64,000 nt of DNA from Candidatus Eiseniibacteriota bacterium (GTDB taxonomy: Bacteria; Eisenbacteria; RBG-16-71-46; CAIMUX01). The notes below the pieces were generated by a model. That model did no database searches. It worked only from the letters and a program-made list of their open reading frames with translations, and was not told the DNA's origin. Shown one piece after another: positions 1 through 8,945 of the stretch. Where the stretch lies: positions 186,001 through 250,000 of the forward strand of contig JADJQY010000001.1 of the NCBI GenBank assembly GCA_016712505.1. Direction: 5' to 3'. The number at the start of each line of letters is the position of its first letter. The first letter of the stretch is position 1. The translations under genes were made by a program, and so were the position numbers.

Positions 1-976
1 GGCCAACGACCCAACGACCAATCTCCCCAGCGGTGTTTTGGACCCCTTCGCGGAGCGGTCGCGACGCCGCCGCCGGCCCGCAGCCAGATAGATCAAAGCA
101 GGGGTAGCTCGTGCACGGCACGTCCATCCCCTGGAAGACCCCGTCTTGCTCCTCGCAGGTCGTGCGGGGAAGGATCTCGCAGTTTCCGTTGGGAAAGCAG
201 CAGGCTCCGGTGGCGATGCTGCACACATCGGGTGCGCACTGGATGCCTTCGCCGATGAAGTGGCCGCCGGATGACTCGCACTCGAAGGGATTCGTGACCA
301 GGCACTCACCCTCCACCCAACAGCAGGCTCCAACCTCGCGGGGGCAGGGCAGGAAGCCTGGTTCGTTCCAGCCGAGTGCTCCGAGCGATGTGATGGGATC
401 CGTGAGGCCATTTCCGTCTCCGAACAGCGCTGCGCCGGTCGGATGGGCAGAGAGAGCGACCCGCGCGGGGCCGTCGCCATAGAACATGGCTGAGAAGGCG
501 TAGATCTCCGCGAGATGGCGCTCTAGCGGCACAGTCCACACCACGGACGTGCCGGAGCCAGGGGCAGGCCAGCCGTCTGAGGAGAACTCGAGGTCGGCGG
601 TCGAGGAGAGGTTGCCCAGCGTGAACTCGGCCTGGTCGTACTCGAAGCCGAAAGACACGGAAGTAAGGCTGGGTGCCGCCCAGCCAGGAAACGCCGCCAG
701 CACATAGACCACTGCGCAGCGCGTGGGATCGTCAACCCTGGTCACCGCGTCGGTGCAACGCTCGATGCCGGAGAGGCCGTTGATCGCCCCGGCGCAGCTC
801 CCCTGGAGCGCAGGGTTCTGATGGAGGATCAGCGTGCCGTAGGCGTTGGGGCCGGCGTGGCACGGTTTGACCGCGATCGTATGGATGATCGCGGCGAGTG
901 CCACGACCGCGGCGACCGTGGTGAATGCAGCGCTCAGGACGACGGTGGCCGGGGAGCGGTGCCTAACGGTCCTCAT
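1..976 (-). CDS. Secreted Cys-rich repeat protein, C-terminus cut by window edge
   Basis: An open frame runs from ATG 976 to the left edge without a stop, so the C-terminus lies outside the window. It codes for at least 325 residues. Residues about 7-32 form one hydrophobic stretch that fits a signal peptide or anchor, ending near the small residues of CHAGP. A globular part with several Cys follows, then two copies of a Cys-rich unit that begin GACCW and GACCF (about 217-250 and 254-290), each with regularly spaced Cys. Units of this kind recur in secreted proteins of uncultured FCB-type and planctomycete-type bacteria; no function is known to me. The ATG follows a GGGAGG-like site. It is divergent from the hydrolase gene to the right. 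Confidence 0.75.
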   Translation of the reverse strand, partial: MRTVRHRSPATVVLSAAFTTVAAVVALAAIIHTIAVKPCHAGPNAYGTLILHQNPALQGSCAGAINGLSGIERCTDAVTRVDDPTRCAVVYVLAAFPGWAAPSLTSVSFGFEYDQAEFTLGNLSSTADLEFSSDGWPAPGSGTSVVWTVPLERHLAEIYAFSAMFYGDGPARVALSAHPTGAALFGDGNGLTDPITSLGALGWNEPGFLPCPREVGACCWVEGECLVTNPFECESSGGHFIGEGIQCAPDVCSIATGACCFPNGNCEILPRTTCEEQDGVFQGMDVPCTSYPCFDLSGCGPAAASRPLREGVQNTAGEIGRWVVG

Positions 977-1094
977 GGATACCTCCCTGCCGGGCGGGTC
1001 CGGGGCGGCCGGATCCGGGCGGGGATGAGCATAGCAGGTGCGCACGCGTCGTGCGAGGGTGGGAACGGGTGGGCGAGAGGCGTATTCTCGGCCG

Positions 1095-2267
1095 ATGCGA
1101 ATCTCAGCGGTTGTACGGATGGCCTTTGGGGGGGTGCTGCTGTCGGCCGCTCTTCTCTGCGTTTGGCCGGCACCGACCAACCTTCTGTGGAAGGTGGCGA
1201 TCGGCGCGACGGAGTACGGACATCTGCTGGCCGGCCTGTCCTTCGGGACCGCGCTTCTGTTCGGGTTCCGTGCGCGGGGGCGGGATCTGGGTTTTGGGCT
1301 GTGCCTGACGGCAGGAGTCCTGGCCGCGACGCCGGTTTTGCGGGCCGTGCCGGTCGCGCGGCGGTTGCCCAATGCGGTCGCGACGGCGTTCCCGGAAGGC
1401 GTGGCGCAAGGGGATGCGAGCGGCCGAGTGGCAGCGTCTCCACTGTCCCTGAGGGCGATGCTCGGCGGACGCGAGGTGGAGAAGATCGACTCCACGGAAC
1501 TGTGCTATCGAGAGATCGCCGGGGAGCGGCTTTGCCTGGACTACTACCCCGCTCAGGGCGAACATCCGGCACCGTTGGTGGTCGTGGTTCACGGGGGATC
1601 CTGGTCTGGAGGTTCGAACAGGGACTTCGTGCCGTTCGATCGCGCGCTCGCGGCCGAGGGGTACGCGGTGGCGGACTTGATCTACCGACTGGCGCCCCGG
1701 TGGCGCTATCCCGCGGCCTCGGATGACCTGCGCGCGGCACTCGACTATCTGAGCGCGCATGCCGACTCACTCGGGATCGATGCGACGCGCATCGCGCTGC
1801 TCGGCCGCTCCGCCGGCGCGCAGATCGCGATGGACGTTGCCTATCGACGACCGGATCCCCGCGTCCGCGGAGTGATCTCCTTCTACGGTCCGACCGACCT
1901 GCACTGGAGCTGGACGCACCCGAAGAATCCGCGGGTGATCGACATCCACGCTGTGTTGACCCGATTCCTGGGTGGCGCCCCGGAGGCATTCGGTCCGCAG
2001 TTCGACGCGGCCTCGCCGATCCGCTTCGTATCCCCGGAATCACCGCCGACTCTGATCTTCCATGGATCGCGCGACGAGTTGGTCGATGCGTACCATAGCG
2101 AGCAGTTGGCGGCGCGCTTGGGAGCCGTCGGCGCCGCGCATCTCTTCGTCGAGCTACCGTGGGCGACCCATGGCTTTGACTATGTACCGCATGGGCCAGG
2201 GGGTCAGATCAGTCGCTACGCAATCGATCGGTTCCTCGCGGCGGTATTGGCGGAACCCGGGCGCTGA
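1095..2267 (+). CDS. Membrane-tethered alpha/beta hydrolase (esterase/lipase-like)
   Basis: 390 residues. The first 85 residues hold about three hydrophobic segments (near 8-25, 43-60 and 65-85). A serine hydrolase domain follows. HGGSW at 166-170 is the oxyanion-hole motif of the hormone-sensitive-lipase/BD-FAE type, GRSAG at 237-241 puts the nucleophile at Ser239, and the later GSRDELVD and THGFDY segments supply the likely Asp and His. It probably cleaves a small ester at the membrane surface; the substrate is unknown. ATG 1095 was chosen because residues upstream of it look like read-through and the hydrophobic N-terminus begins here. The gene stands alone, convergent with the next one. 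Confidence 0.85.
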   Translation: MRISAVVRMAFGGVLLSAALLCVWPAPTNLLWKVAIGATEYGHLLAGLSFGTALLFGFRARGRDLGFGLCLTAGVLAATPVLRAVPVARRLPNAVATAFPEGVAQGDASGRVAASPLSLRAMLGGREVEKIDSTELCYREIAGERLCLDYYPAQGEHPAPLVVVVHGGSWSGGSNRDFVPFDRALAAEGYAVADLIYRLAPRWRYPAASDDLRAALDYLSAHADSLGIDATRIALLGRSAGAQIAMDVAYRRPDPRVRGVISFYGPTDLHWSWTHPKNPRVIDIHAVLTRFLGGAPEAFGPQFDAASPIRFVSPESPPTLIFHGSRDELVDAYHSEQLAARLGAVGAAHLFVELPWATHGFDYVPHGPGGQISRYAIDRFLAAVLAEPGR

Positions 2268-2285
2268 ACAACCCGGGCGCTGAGC
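2254..2285 (+). repeat. 16-bp tandem duplication over a stop codon
   Basis: A 14-base string ending in the hydrolase stop TGA (AACCCGGGCGCTGA, 2254-2267) is repeated at 2270-2283 after a two-base gap. It duplicates the end of the gene without changing the product and looks like a recent slippage event. Confidence 0.7.
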
Positions 2286-2320
2286 GAGTGCGGGAGGCGT
2301 TCGCGGAGTGGCGGCCTGAC

Positions 2321-3127
2321 TCAGGCGGCGCGTTGCGCGGAACGGATCTTCTCGAACTCTTGCCAGAGGATCCGGGCAACCGCCTCCTGCCCAGGATCGG
2401 CGGCCATCCGGTTCAGCTCCTCGGGCGTGAGGTAACCGAGCGCGCGTCGGTGCTGTGAGGCGATCAAGGTCGAGCGTCGCCCCATCACCAGCAGATCTTC
2501 GAGCGTACGCTGCAGGGCGATGCGGGGCGGGGTCTGGTTCGCGGCGTCGACCGAGTCCCCGATTCGCGCGCCGCCGCCGGGTCGCTGGGTCTCCGCGACG
2601 CGATCGAGATGACGCTGCAGCAGTTCGAGCGGCTCGGTGCTCCGGCGGAGTGTCTCGCGGTGCAACATCGGGGGGGGCTCGAGCTTGTCCACTTCGGCGT
2701 TGGTCGTGGTGAGGAATGCTCCGGTTTCAAAGGCGGTGCAAAACTCGAGCACCTGATACTCGTGGATCCGATAGGTCACCCCCCCGACGCGGCCATCGCT
2801 GGAGGTGAAGCAGTCGATTCGGGTGCGGAGGTTCGGATTTGCCTGGGTGACGGTCAGATCCTCGAGTGAGCCGACGTAGCCCAGGCCGCGACCGGCGAGG
2901 AACGCTTCGGTGCGGGTGTACAGCTCTTCACTCAGTTCCGGATAGTCGGAGCGGTCAACCACCTTGAAAACGTGCTCACCGTCGAACATCGCGGTCAGCT
3001 CGCGGAAGATTCGCTCCGCGCCTTCACGGCACGACCGGCGGACGAGGTTGCGCACCCAGATCTGGAAAGCAATCAGGCCGAGGAGTATGACGCCGAGAGC
3101 CGACGAGGCGATGACCATCCAACTCAT
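2321..3127 (-). CDS. Membrane-anchored hypothetical protein
   Basis: 268 residues, family not recognised. Start ATG 3127 is set by a strong AGGAGG about eight bases upstream. Residues 2-25 are one hydrophobic segment followed by basic residues, so the protein is probably held in the inner membrane by its N-terminus with the rest in the cytoplasm. The middle part is a mixed alpha/beta region of about 130 residues rich in aromatic and acidic residues. The C-terminal 100 residues are predicted helical and charged, with many Glu, Arg and Gln. The upstream Asp-box gene on the same strand ends 77 bases away, so co-transcription is possible. Confidence 0.75.
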   Translation of the reverse strand: MSWMVIASSALGVILLGLIAFQIWVRNLVRRSCREGAERIFRELTAMFDGEHVFKVVDRSDYPELSEELYTRTEAFLAGRGLGYVGSLEDLTVTQANPNLRTRIDCFTSSDGRVGGVTYRIHEYQVLEFCTAFETGAFLTTTNAEVDKLEPPPMLHRETLRRSTEPLELLQRHLDRVAETQRPGGGARIGDSVDAANQTPPRIALQRTLEDLLVMGRRSTLIASQHRRALGYLTPEELNRMAADPGQEAVARILWQEFEKIRSAQRAA

Positions 3128-3204
3128 GCCGAGAATCCTCCTACGGAATTCTCGGCCGTCGCGGCTTGGTCGTTGAACGGAGAGACCGGCCCGACCGAAC
3201 TTCG

Positions 3205-4836
3205 CTAGCGGACGCGAACGATCCGGGTCACCGGGGTACGATTGTGTCGAATGGCCCAGTAGACCCCTGGGGGCACGGCGCGCCCATTCTGATCGCGTCC
3301 ATCCCACTCGAATCGATCGGCCGGCCCGGGGAACGATTCGATGTGGCGGACCAGCCGACCGTCGCTTGCCACGATGGTCACCTGGGGTTCGTGCGCCGAA
3401 GGGCGCATGGCATCCGTCGCGGCAGGCAGGTGGAGACGAACGACCTGCCACGACCGCGACGGATTGGGCCACGCACCACCGAAGCTGGGTGAAGCTGGAT
3501 TGACGAATTCAGGCTCCGCGGACAGGGTCGCCCGCTCGCCTCGCGCGGCGAAAATCTGCCAGCTGCTGAAGCCCGGACGGCTATCCTGCCACACACCGTA
3601 GACTTCATTCGGCCCCCCCAGTGCGATGACTGAGTTACCCGCGAATCCACCGGTGGTGTCGTCATCCATCCGGACGGGCGGCTCGCTCCAGGTCACACCG
3701 CCGTCCGGGCTGGAGCGGAAATAGCAGTTCAGGTCATCCTCGAACAACTCGTAGGAGACCAGCACCTCGTTTCCGGAGGCGCACAGCGCGGCCGCCGAGC
3801 CGATGCCGCCCTCGGAGGGTTGGTTGACTACCAGGCTTGGCAGCCAGCTCGTACCGTGATCGGTGGAGCGTGAGGAGCGCAACTCGCCGATTCCGGAGGC
3901 GTCACTCAGCCATCCGCAGATCAGGTCGCCGTTGTCGAGCAAGGTCAGGGAGCGGGAGCCCGACTCCTGGTATTGATCAGTGACGTCGTTCAGGATCGTT
4001 CCCCGCTGCCATGTAGCCCCGCCGTTCTGCGATAGGTAGTGGGCCACGTTGGGCAGGCGATCCTGGGTCGGTGGCCCTTCTTCGTCGTTGGCCACGCAGT
4101 GGAGTCGGATCGCGTTCGCCGGGGAAGTACGATCGACCACCAGGCAGGGCACGAACGCCGCCGGATCCAGCCCGAGATTGTCGCTGACCCGCGTCTCGAA
4201 GCCCCAGTTCTGTCCCGCGGTGAAGGTCGTCCGCAGATAGATCTGACCGAAGTCCCCATCCCGCCAGTCGGTCCAGGCCACGAACCAGCGCTGCTCGCTG
4301 TAGACCGCGATCGACGCGTTCATGAGGTCGAACTCGTTCTCCGGGCTCCCGGACTCGTTGATCTGCTGCGGTATCGACCAGAGCGGACCTCCGGCGGACG
4401 GGTCGCGCTTCGAGAGGTAGACGTTGAATTCTCCGGAGCGGTCGTCTTCCCAGACCGCGACCACGTTTCCGGAAGGGAGCAATGCGAGATGCGGGAAACG
4501 GCTCGCCGTACCGGTGGTGCGAGCATCGACGACTTCGGGAGAACTCCACGAAACGCCGCCGTCCTGGGTGTGGCTGTAGAAGATATGGAACTCGCCCTGG
4601 CTGTCGTCCATCCAGGTAACCCCGGCGAAGCCTCCGGGACCGGATACGACGTCCGGCCAGAGGTGCTGTCCGGCCGCGAGCGGGTGCACGGTCTGATTGG
4701 GCGTGAACGTCCAGTCGGCGGCAGCCGTGGGCGCAGCGAAGCCGGTGAGCAGCCACACGGCCACGGGAATGACACAAACCAGCCCAACTCCCCCTGCGAG
4801 GAGCTGCGGCCGCCTGGGGGGGACCTCTTGGCGCAT
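3205..4836 (-). CDS. Secreted Asp-box (BNR/sialidase-like) protein with FlgD-like C-terminus
   Basis: 543 residues. A basic start and hydrophobic segment (about 10-38) ending in AAPTAAA form a signal peptide. The body contains Asp-box repeats of the form SxDGGxxW (TQDGGVSW, QNGGATW, STDHGTSW, SPDGGVTW), which mark a beta-propeller of the sialidase/BNR fold. Such propellers occur in sialidases but also in many binding proteins; I do not see the full Arg triad of a sialidase, so catalysis is not claimed. The last 80 residues are a FlgD-like Ig module (DGRLVRHIE, WDGRDQNGRAVPPGVYWA), shared with three other secreted proteins in the window. GAGGAGG sits just before ATG 4836. Confidence 0.8.
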   Translation of the reverse strand: MRQEVPPRRPQLLAGGVGLVCVIPVAVWLLTGFAAPTAAADWTFTPNQTVHPLAAGQHLWPDVVSGPGGFAGVTWMDDSQGEFHIFYSHTQDGGVSWSSPEVVDARTTGTASRFPHLALLPSGNVVAVWEDDRSGEFNVYLSKRDPSAGGPLWSIPQQINESGSPENEFDLMNASIAVYSEQRWFVAWTDWRDGDFGQIYLRTTFTAGQNWGFETRVSDNLGLDPAAFVPCLVVDRTSPANAIRLHCVANDEEGPPTQDRLPNVAHYLSQNGGATWQRGTILNDVTDQYQESGSRSLTLLDNGDLICGWLSDASGIGELRSSRSTDHGTSWLPSLVVNQPSEGGIGSAAALCASGNEVLVSYELFEDDLNCYFRSSPDGGVTWSEPPVRMDDDTTGGFAGNSVIALGGPNEVYGVWQDSRPGFSSWQIFAARGERATLSAEPEFVNPASPSFGGAWPNPSRSWQVVRLHLPAATDAMRPSAHEPQVTIVASDGRLVRHIESFPGPADRFEWDGRDQNGRAVPPGVYWAIRHNRTPVTRIVRVR

Positions 4837-4975
4837 ACTTGCCTCCTCATTCAGAGCAGGCGAAGTGTAACAAAATTTGTCGGCTGCCCGAAGCGGTTCC
4901 TGCGTGAGGGTTTGGCGAGCCTTCGGTCAGTGAGAAGACGCCGCTTGGCTCTTCCCCCGACCCGGCTCCCGTGAC

Positions 4976-5455
4976 TTACGGGGCGGTTGTGACGCCTGCA
5001 TCCATCCAGGCTCGAATCACCGACCCGGGGGCGAGCGAGGCGTCCCCGGCCTCCGCTGTCTGTCCGTCCACACGCCACCAGACGTAGATTCGGCCGGATT
5101 GAGGATCGATCACGGTGAGCCCCCGAGCCGACTGGTCCCGCCCACCCAAAACCCCGCGAACCATCACCCTGCCGCCGTCGTTCTCGATCGGCATCGCCTC
5201 GGTCATCGTGGACAGAAACGCCGGAAATCGTTCAGCTAGAAGAACTTGGAGTCGGGAACGGAGTGGCTCGCTCGACCAAAGTCCGACATCGTCGGGATAT
5301 CGACCGACCAGCGCGCGGAGCCCGATCAACTCCAGCTTCCCCGCTGCCGGCGGAGGGGGCGGATCGTGACGTGGGGTCTCCCGCTCGCCGCAGGAGGACA
5401 GGCTGCCACATGCGAAAATCAGCGCGGCCGCAATCAGGCGTCGCTTGAGTCCCAT
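4976..5455 (-). CDS. Putative lipoprotein of unknown function
   Basis: 159 residues from ATG 5455, which has GGGGAG seven bases upstream; an in-frame TTG five codons earlier is less likely. The N-terminus is basic, then hydrophobic, then LSSC, a plausible lipobox, so the mature protein would be an acylated lipoprotein. A proline run (DPPPPPAAG) links it to a folded part of about 120 residues whose family I do not recognise. It is divergent from the desaturase gene; the 229 bases between them must hold both promoters. Confidence 0.65.
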   Translation of the reverse strand: MGLKRRLIAAALIFACGSLSSCGERETPRHDPPPPPAAGKLELIGLRALVGRYPDDVGLWSSEPLRSRLQVLLAERFPAFLSTMTEAMPIENDGGRVMVRGVLGGRDQSARGLTVIDPQSGRIYVWWRVDGQTAEAGDASLAPGSVIRAWMDAGVTTAP

Positions 5456-5684
5456 CTGCTTACTCCCCAACAGGTTAACTAGTAAAAAGCTCGACCCGGA
5501 CGACCCGGCTCAAAAAAGGCGACCGATCCCGGCGAAGCGAGGGCGCGCCAACCGGGCCAATCGGCTACACTGCGTCCGCGAGACGGCCGGATGCCGTCGA
5601 TCATTTTTCACCTCTTTGGGTGCCGGGTTGCCAAGGACGCGCATCGTGCGATTCCCGGGACAGGAAGGGAAGGGGTTTCGCTTG

Positions 5685-6800
5685 ATGCAGGAGTGCGCCA
5701 CGACCGCACGATTCCAGCCCGGTCCGCCGCCGAAGTTTGCTCACCCAGGTCCATTTCAGGCCGAACTCAAACGCAGGGTCGACGCATGGTTCGAAGAGAC
5801 CGGCCGGCGTCGCCGCGATTGTCCCGAGATGTACCTCAAGTCCGCAATCCTGATTGGCGCTTTCATCGCGATCTACGTCGCCCTCGTCTTCTGGGCCCAA
5901 ACCTGGTGGCAGGTGGTCCCCCTCGCAATCCTGATGGGACTCTCCACCGCCTCGATCGGCTTCAATGTTCAGCACGACGGCGGTCATCAGGCCTACTCGG
6001 ATCACAAGTGGATCAACCGACTCGCGGCCCTGGCCATGGATGCCATCGGCGCGAGCAGCTATGTCTGGCGCTGGAAGCACGGGGTGTTCCATCACACCTA
6101 CACCAACATCGCCGGTCATGACTCGGACATCGACCTGGGTCACTGGGGGCGTCTCTCTCCGAATCAGCCCCGTCTGCCGTTCCATCGCTGGCAGCACTGG
6201 TATCTCTGGCCGCTCTACGGATTGATGGTGAATCGCTGGGAATTCTGGACCGATTTCGAGAACGTAATCGCCGGCCGGGTGGGAAAGCAGAAGATCCCAC
6301 GCCCGACTCTGCGTGACACCGCAGTCCTGATCGTGGGCAAGATCTTCTTCTTCACCTTGGCCTTCGGCCTTCCGTTGATGCGCCACCCGCTCTGGGCGGT
6401 CTTTTCTGCCTATCTCATCTTCACCATGGTGCTCGGGCTGACCCTGAGCGTGGTGTTCCAGCTCGCTCACTGCGTGCAGGAGGCGGAGTTTCCCCTCCCG
6501 AGCCGCGACTCCGGCGACATGGAGAACACCTGGTTCATCCACCAGATCGAGACCACGGTCGACTTCGCCCGGGGCAGCCGCGTCGCATCCTGGCTACTAG
6601 GTGGGCTCAACTTCCAGATCGAGCATCACCTCTTCCCCCGGGTTTGCCATGTGAACTACCCGGCGATGTCGAAGGTGGTCGAGCAGACCTGCCGGGAGTT
6701 CGGCATCCGCTACACCTCGCACGCTTCCGTCTGGAGCGGGATCCGGTCCCACTACGTCTGGCTTCGCCGGATGGGTCGCGAGGACGCGCCGGCTCACTAG
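5685..6800 (+). CDS. Acyl-lipid fatty acid desaturase
   Basis: 371 residues of the membrane di-iron fatty acid desaturase family, which inserts a cis double bond in an acyl chain using oxygen and reduced ferredoxin or a similar donor. All three histidine boxes are present: HDGGH at 97-101, HGVFHH at 132-137, and QIEHH at 311-315. The QxxHH third box is typical of front-end and DesA3/linoleoyl-type enzymes; no cytochrome b5 domain is fused. Two pairs of hydrophobic segments flank the boxes. ATG 5685 was chosen because the frame upstream is not protein-like and AAGGGG precedes it. The gene is monocistronic, ending in the hairpin at 6831-6881. Regiospecificity cannot be read from the sequence. 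Confidence 0.9.
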   Translation: MQECATTARFQPGPPPKFAHPGPFQAELKRRVDAWFEETGRRRRDCPEMYLKSAILIGAFIAIYVALVFWAQTWWQVVPLAILMGLSTASIGFNVQHDGGHQAYSDHKWINRLAALAMDAIGASSYVWRWKHGVFHHTYTNIAGHDSDIDLGHWGRLSPNQPRLPFHRWQHWYLWPLYGLMVNRWEFWTDFENVIAGRVGKQKIPRPTLRDTAVLIVGKIFFFTLAFGLPLMRHPLWAVFSAYLIFTMVLGLTLSVVFQLAHCVQEAEFPLPSRDSGDMENTWFIHQIETTVDFARGSRVASWLLGGLNFQIEHHLFPRVCHVNYPAMSKVVEQTCREFGIRYTSHASVWSGIRSHYVWLRRMGREDAPAH

Positions 6801-6830
6801 ACCCGGATTCTCCACCCGCTCTCCTGAAAA

Positions 6831-6881
6831 GGCGGGGCCGGTTACCCCACGCAGGGTGGCCAGGCCCCGCCAGTTTTTTTG
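6831..6881 (+). terminator. Rho-independent terminator after the desaturase gene
   Basis: Nine-base arms GGCGGGGCC (6831-6839) and GGCCCCGCC (6863-6871) are followed by a run of seven T at 6874-6880. It lies 30 bases after the stop codon. This is the clearest intrinsic terminator in the window. Confidence 0.9.
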
Positions 6882-7086
6882 TCCTCCGGCGGCCTAACTC
6901 ACGATCGGGGGAATGGCACGCGAAGTGCTGCCCCCCTCGGAGCGGCAGGTGGTTCAAGGAACCCCAGACGGAAGCCGAGAACTGAAGAGGAGATGTGGGC
7001 GACGCCGTCCGCCTGAGCGGACAAGCTCGGTCAGGCCCTGATCGACGCGTCACCGATCGTCCGCATAGCGTGGAGGGCGGGTATCG

Positions 7087-7650
7087 ATGAAGGGTGTGAT
7101 CTTCAATCTGCTCGAACGATTCATCGTCGAGGGGTGGGGAACCGAGATCTACGAACGCGTGCTCGGACAGTGTCCCCTGCAGACGAAGGAGCCGTTCGTC
7201 GGTCCCGGTACCTATCCCGACTCCGACCTGATGGCGATCGTGGAGAAGACCTGCGAGACCCTCCAGGTGCCGGTGGCGGACGCCGTGCGAGCCTTTGGGA
7301 AATTCTGCTTTCCCCACCTCGTGGCCGGGCACCTGCACTTCCTCGACGGCTACGATCACCCGCGCGACCTGCTGAAGACGGTCGACTCGGTGATCCACGT
7401 CGAAGTGCGAAAACTCTATCCCCAGGCAGTGACCCCGGAGTTCTCCCACGAAGAGCTGCCGGGCGGCGCGCTGCTTCTGCGCTACCGGTCACCTCGTCAG
7501 CTCTGTGCGTTGGTGGAGGGGTTGATCGATGGTGTGGCGGAACACTATCGCATGCCGATCGACTGCCGGCACGTGACCTGCACCAGAGACGGCGCGGCCG
7601 CATGCGAGTTCATGCTCGGGTTCGCGGCGCTGCCGGTGGGGGCACGGTGA
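7087..7650 (+). CDS. hnoX: H-NOX (heme NO/oxygen-binding) sensor protein
   Basis: 187 residues, the usual size for a stand-alone bacterial H-NOX. It begins MKGVIFNLLE as in the family. The proximal heme ligand is His104 (SVIHVEVRKLYP), the conserved heme-distorting Pro is Pro117, and the heme-propionate motif YxSxR is Tyr133-Arg137 (YRSPR). The distal Tyr of oxygen-binding members cannot be assigned without a structure. Cys140, Cys160, Cys165 and Cys173 match the approximate spacing of the zinc/thiol cluster described in some proteobacterial H-NOX. It probably senses nitric oxide or redox state and controls the kinase, whose GTG overlaps its stop. GGAGGG precedes the ATG. Confidence 0.93.
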   Translation: MKGVIFNLLERFIVEGWGTEIYERVLGQCPLQTKEPFVGPGTYPDSDLMAIVEKTCETLQVPVADAVRAFGKFCFPHLVAGHLHFLDGYDHPRDLLKTVDSVIHVEVRKLYPQAVTPEFSHEELPGGALLLRYRSPRQLCALVEGLIDGVAEHYRMPIDCRHVTCTRDGAAACEFMLGFAALPVGAR

Positions 7651-8945
7651 ACCAAGACTCGGCCAACCCTCTCCAGGCAAGACTCGATCGCGCGGAGCGC
7701 AAGATCGCCCTGCTCGAGCGCATGATCGAGGAGAACTCGCGCCAGCTGTTCTTCTCCCACGAGGAAACCAAGCAGGCCCATCGATTTCTCACTGACGTGC
7801 AAGACGCCCTTCCTGTCGCCCTGCTCGTGGTTCAAAAGGATGGGCTGATCGCCGCAGCCAACCCGCTCGCCTGTGCCATGACCGACTACCCGCGTGAGCA
7901 GTTGCTCGGAGGCAATGTCGATCGCCTCTTTGACCGTGACCTGCTGGATCGCGGCGCCGCCGCCGCCACTCAGCACGAAGCGAACTGGCGGACCGCGACC
8001 GATGCGGAGATACCTGTTCTGATGTCGGTCCGGGCCATGCCGAGTGAGGCCGGAGACCGCACCAACTTCGTCTGCATCGGAGTGGACCTGCGAGAGCGTC
8101 GGAGGTTGGAGGTGCAACTTCGACTCTCGCAGAAGCTGGAGTCGATCGGTCAGCTCGCCGCGGGAATCGCCCACGAGCTGAACACTCCGATTCAGTTCGT
8201 GGGAGACAGCGTACACTTCCTGGCCGAGAGCTACGACGCGATCTGGGGCCTGCTCCAACGCTATCGGGACTATCTCGCCGAATCGAACGAAACCAAGCGC
8301 GAGGGGTTGGCCGAGGCGATCGCGGAGCAGGAGACCGAAGCGCAGTATCTGGCAGAGAATGTGCCTCCGGCCATCGAGCGCACCCACAAAGGGATGGAGC
8401 GCATTGCGGGGATCGTGCATGCCATGCGCGCCCTATCCCACCCGAGCCAACGCCAGCCGGTTCCAACCGACCTGCACAAGGCGATCGACACCGTACTGAT
8501 CGTGTCGCGGAACGAGTACAAGTACGTGGCCGACGTCCGCACGGAGTTCGACGACATCGGCGAGATCGAGTGCGTTCCCGACGACCTTCACCAGATCCTG
8601 CTGAACCTGGTGGTGAACGCCGCGCACGCCATCGCGGATCACCACGGTCCCAGGGGGACGCGGGGCACGATCGTCATTCGAACGCGTCGCGCCGAAAACC
8701 TGGTGGAACTCTCCGTTGCCGACGACGGCTGCGGGATCCCGGAGTCGATACGAGACCGGATCTTCGATGCCTTCTTCACCACCAAGGAGCCGGGGCGTGG
8801 TACGGGCCAGGGACTCGCGATCGTCCACGCACTCGTCGCGCGGCATGGCGGGTCGCTCTCCCTCGAGTCGGAAGTCGGCCGGGGCACGACCTTTTTCATC
8901 CGCCTACCGCTCGAGGTGCCGCAGGAACGGAGGACCGCCGCATGA
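7647..8945 (+). CDS. hnoK: Soluble PAS histidine kinase, H-NOX partner (HnoK-like)
   Basis: 432 residues from GTG 7647, which overlaps the H-NOX stop in GTGA, so translation is coupled. Order: a coiled-coil N-terminus (about 5-45), a PAS domain (about 48-150), HisKA with phospho-acceptor His176 in GIAHELNTP, a longer helical insert, then the HATPase domain with N-box NLVVNAAHAI, G1 DDGCGIP and G2 GTGQGLAI. No membrane segment is present, so it is cytoplasmic. In known systems NO-bound H-NOX inhibits the cognate kinase; the adjacency suggests the same here, but it is not shown. Four receiver-domain proteins follow directly and are the likely phosphate acceptors. Confidence 0.9.
   Translation: MNQDSANPLQARLDRAERKIALLERMIEENSRQLFFSHEETKQAHRFLTDVQDALPVALLVVQKDGLIAAANPLACAMTDYPREQLLGGNVDRLFDRDLLDRGAAAATQHEANWRTATDAEIPVLMSVRAMPSEAGDRTNFVCIGVDLRERRRLEVQLRLSQKLESIGQLAAGIAHELNTPIQFVGDSVHFLAESYDAIWGLLQRYRDYLAESNETKREGLAEAIAEQETEAQYLAENVPPAIERTHKGMERIAGIVHAMRALSHPSQRQPVPTDLHKAIDTVLIVSRNEYKYVADVRTEFDDIGEIECVPDDLHQILLNLVVNAAHAIADHHGPRGTRGTIVIRTRRAENLVELSVADDGCGIPESIRDRIFDAFFTTKEPGRGTGQGLAIVHALVARHGGSLSLESEVGRGTTFFIRLPLEVPQERRTAA

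Noticed and set aside
3205..4836. Active sialidase
   Set aside because: Asp boxes mark the fold only; the Arg triad and Tyr nucleophile could not be found with confidence.
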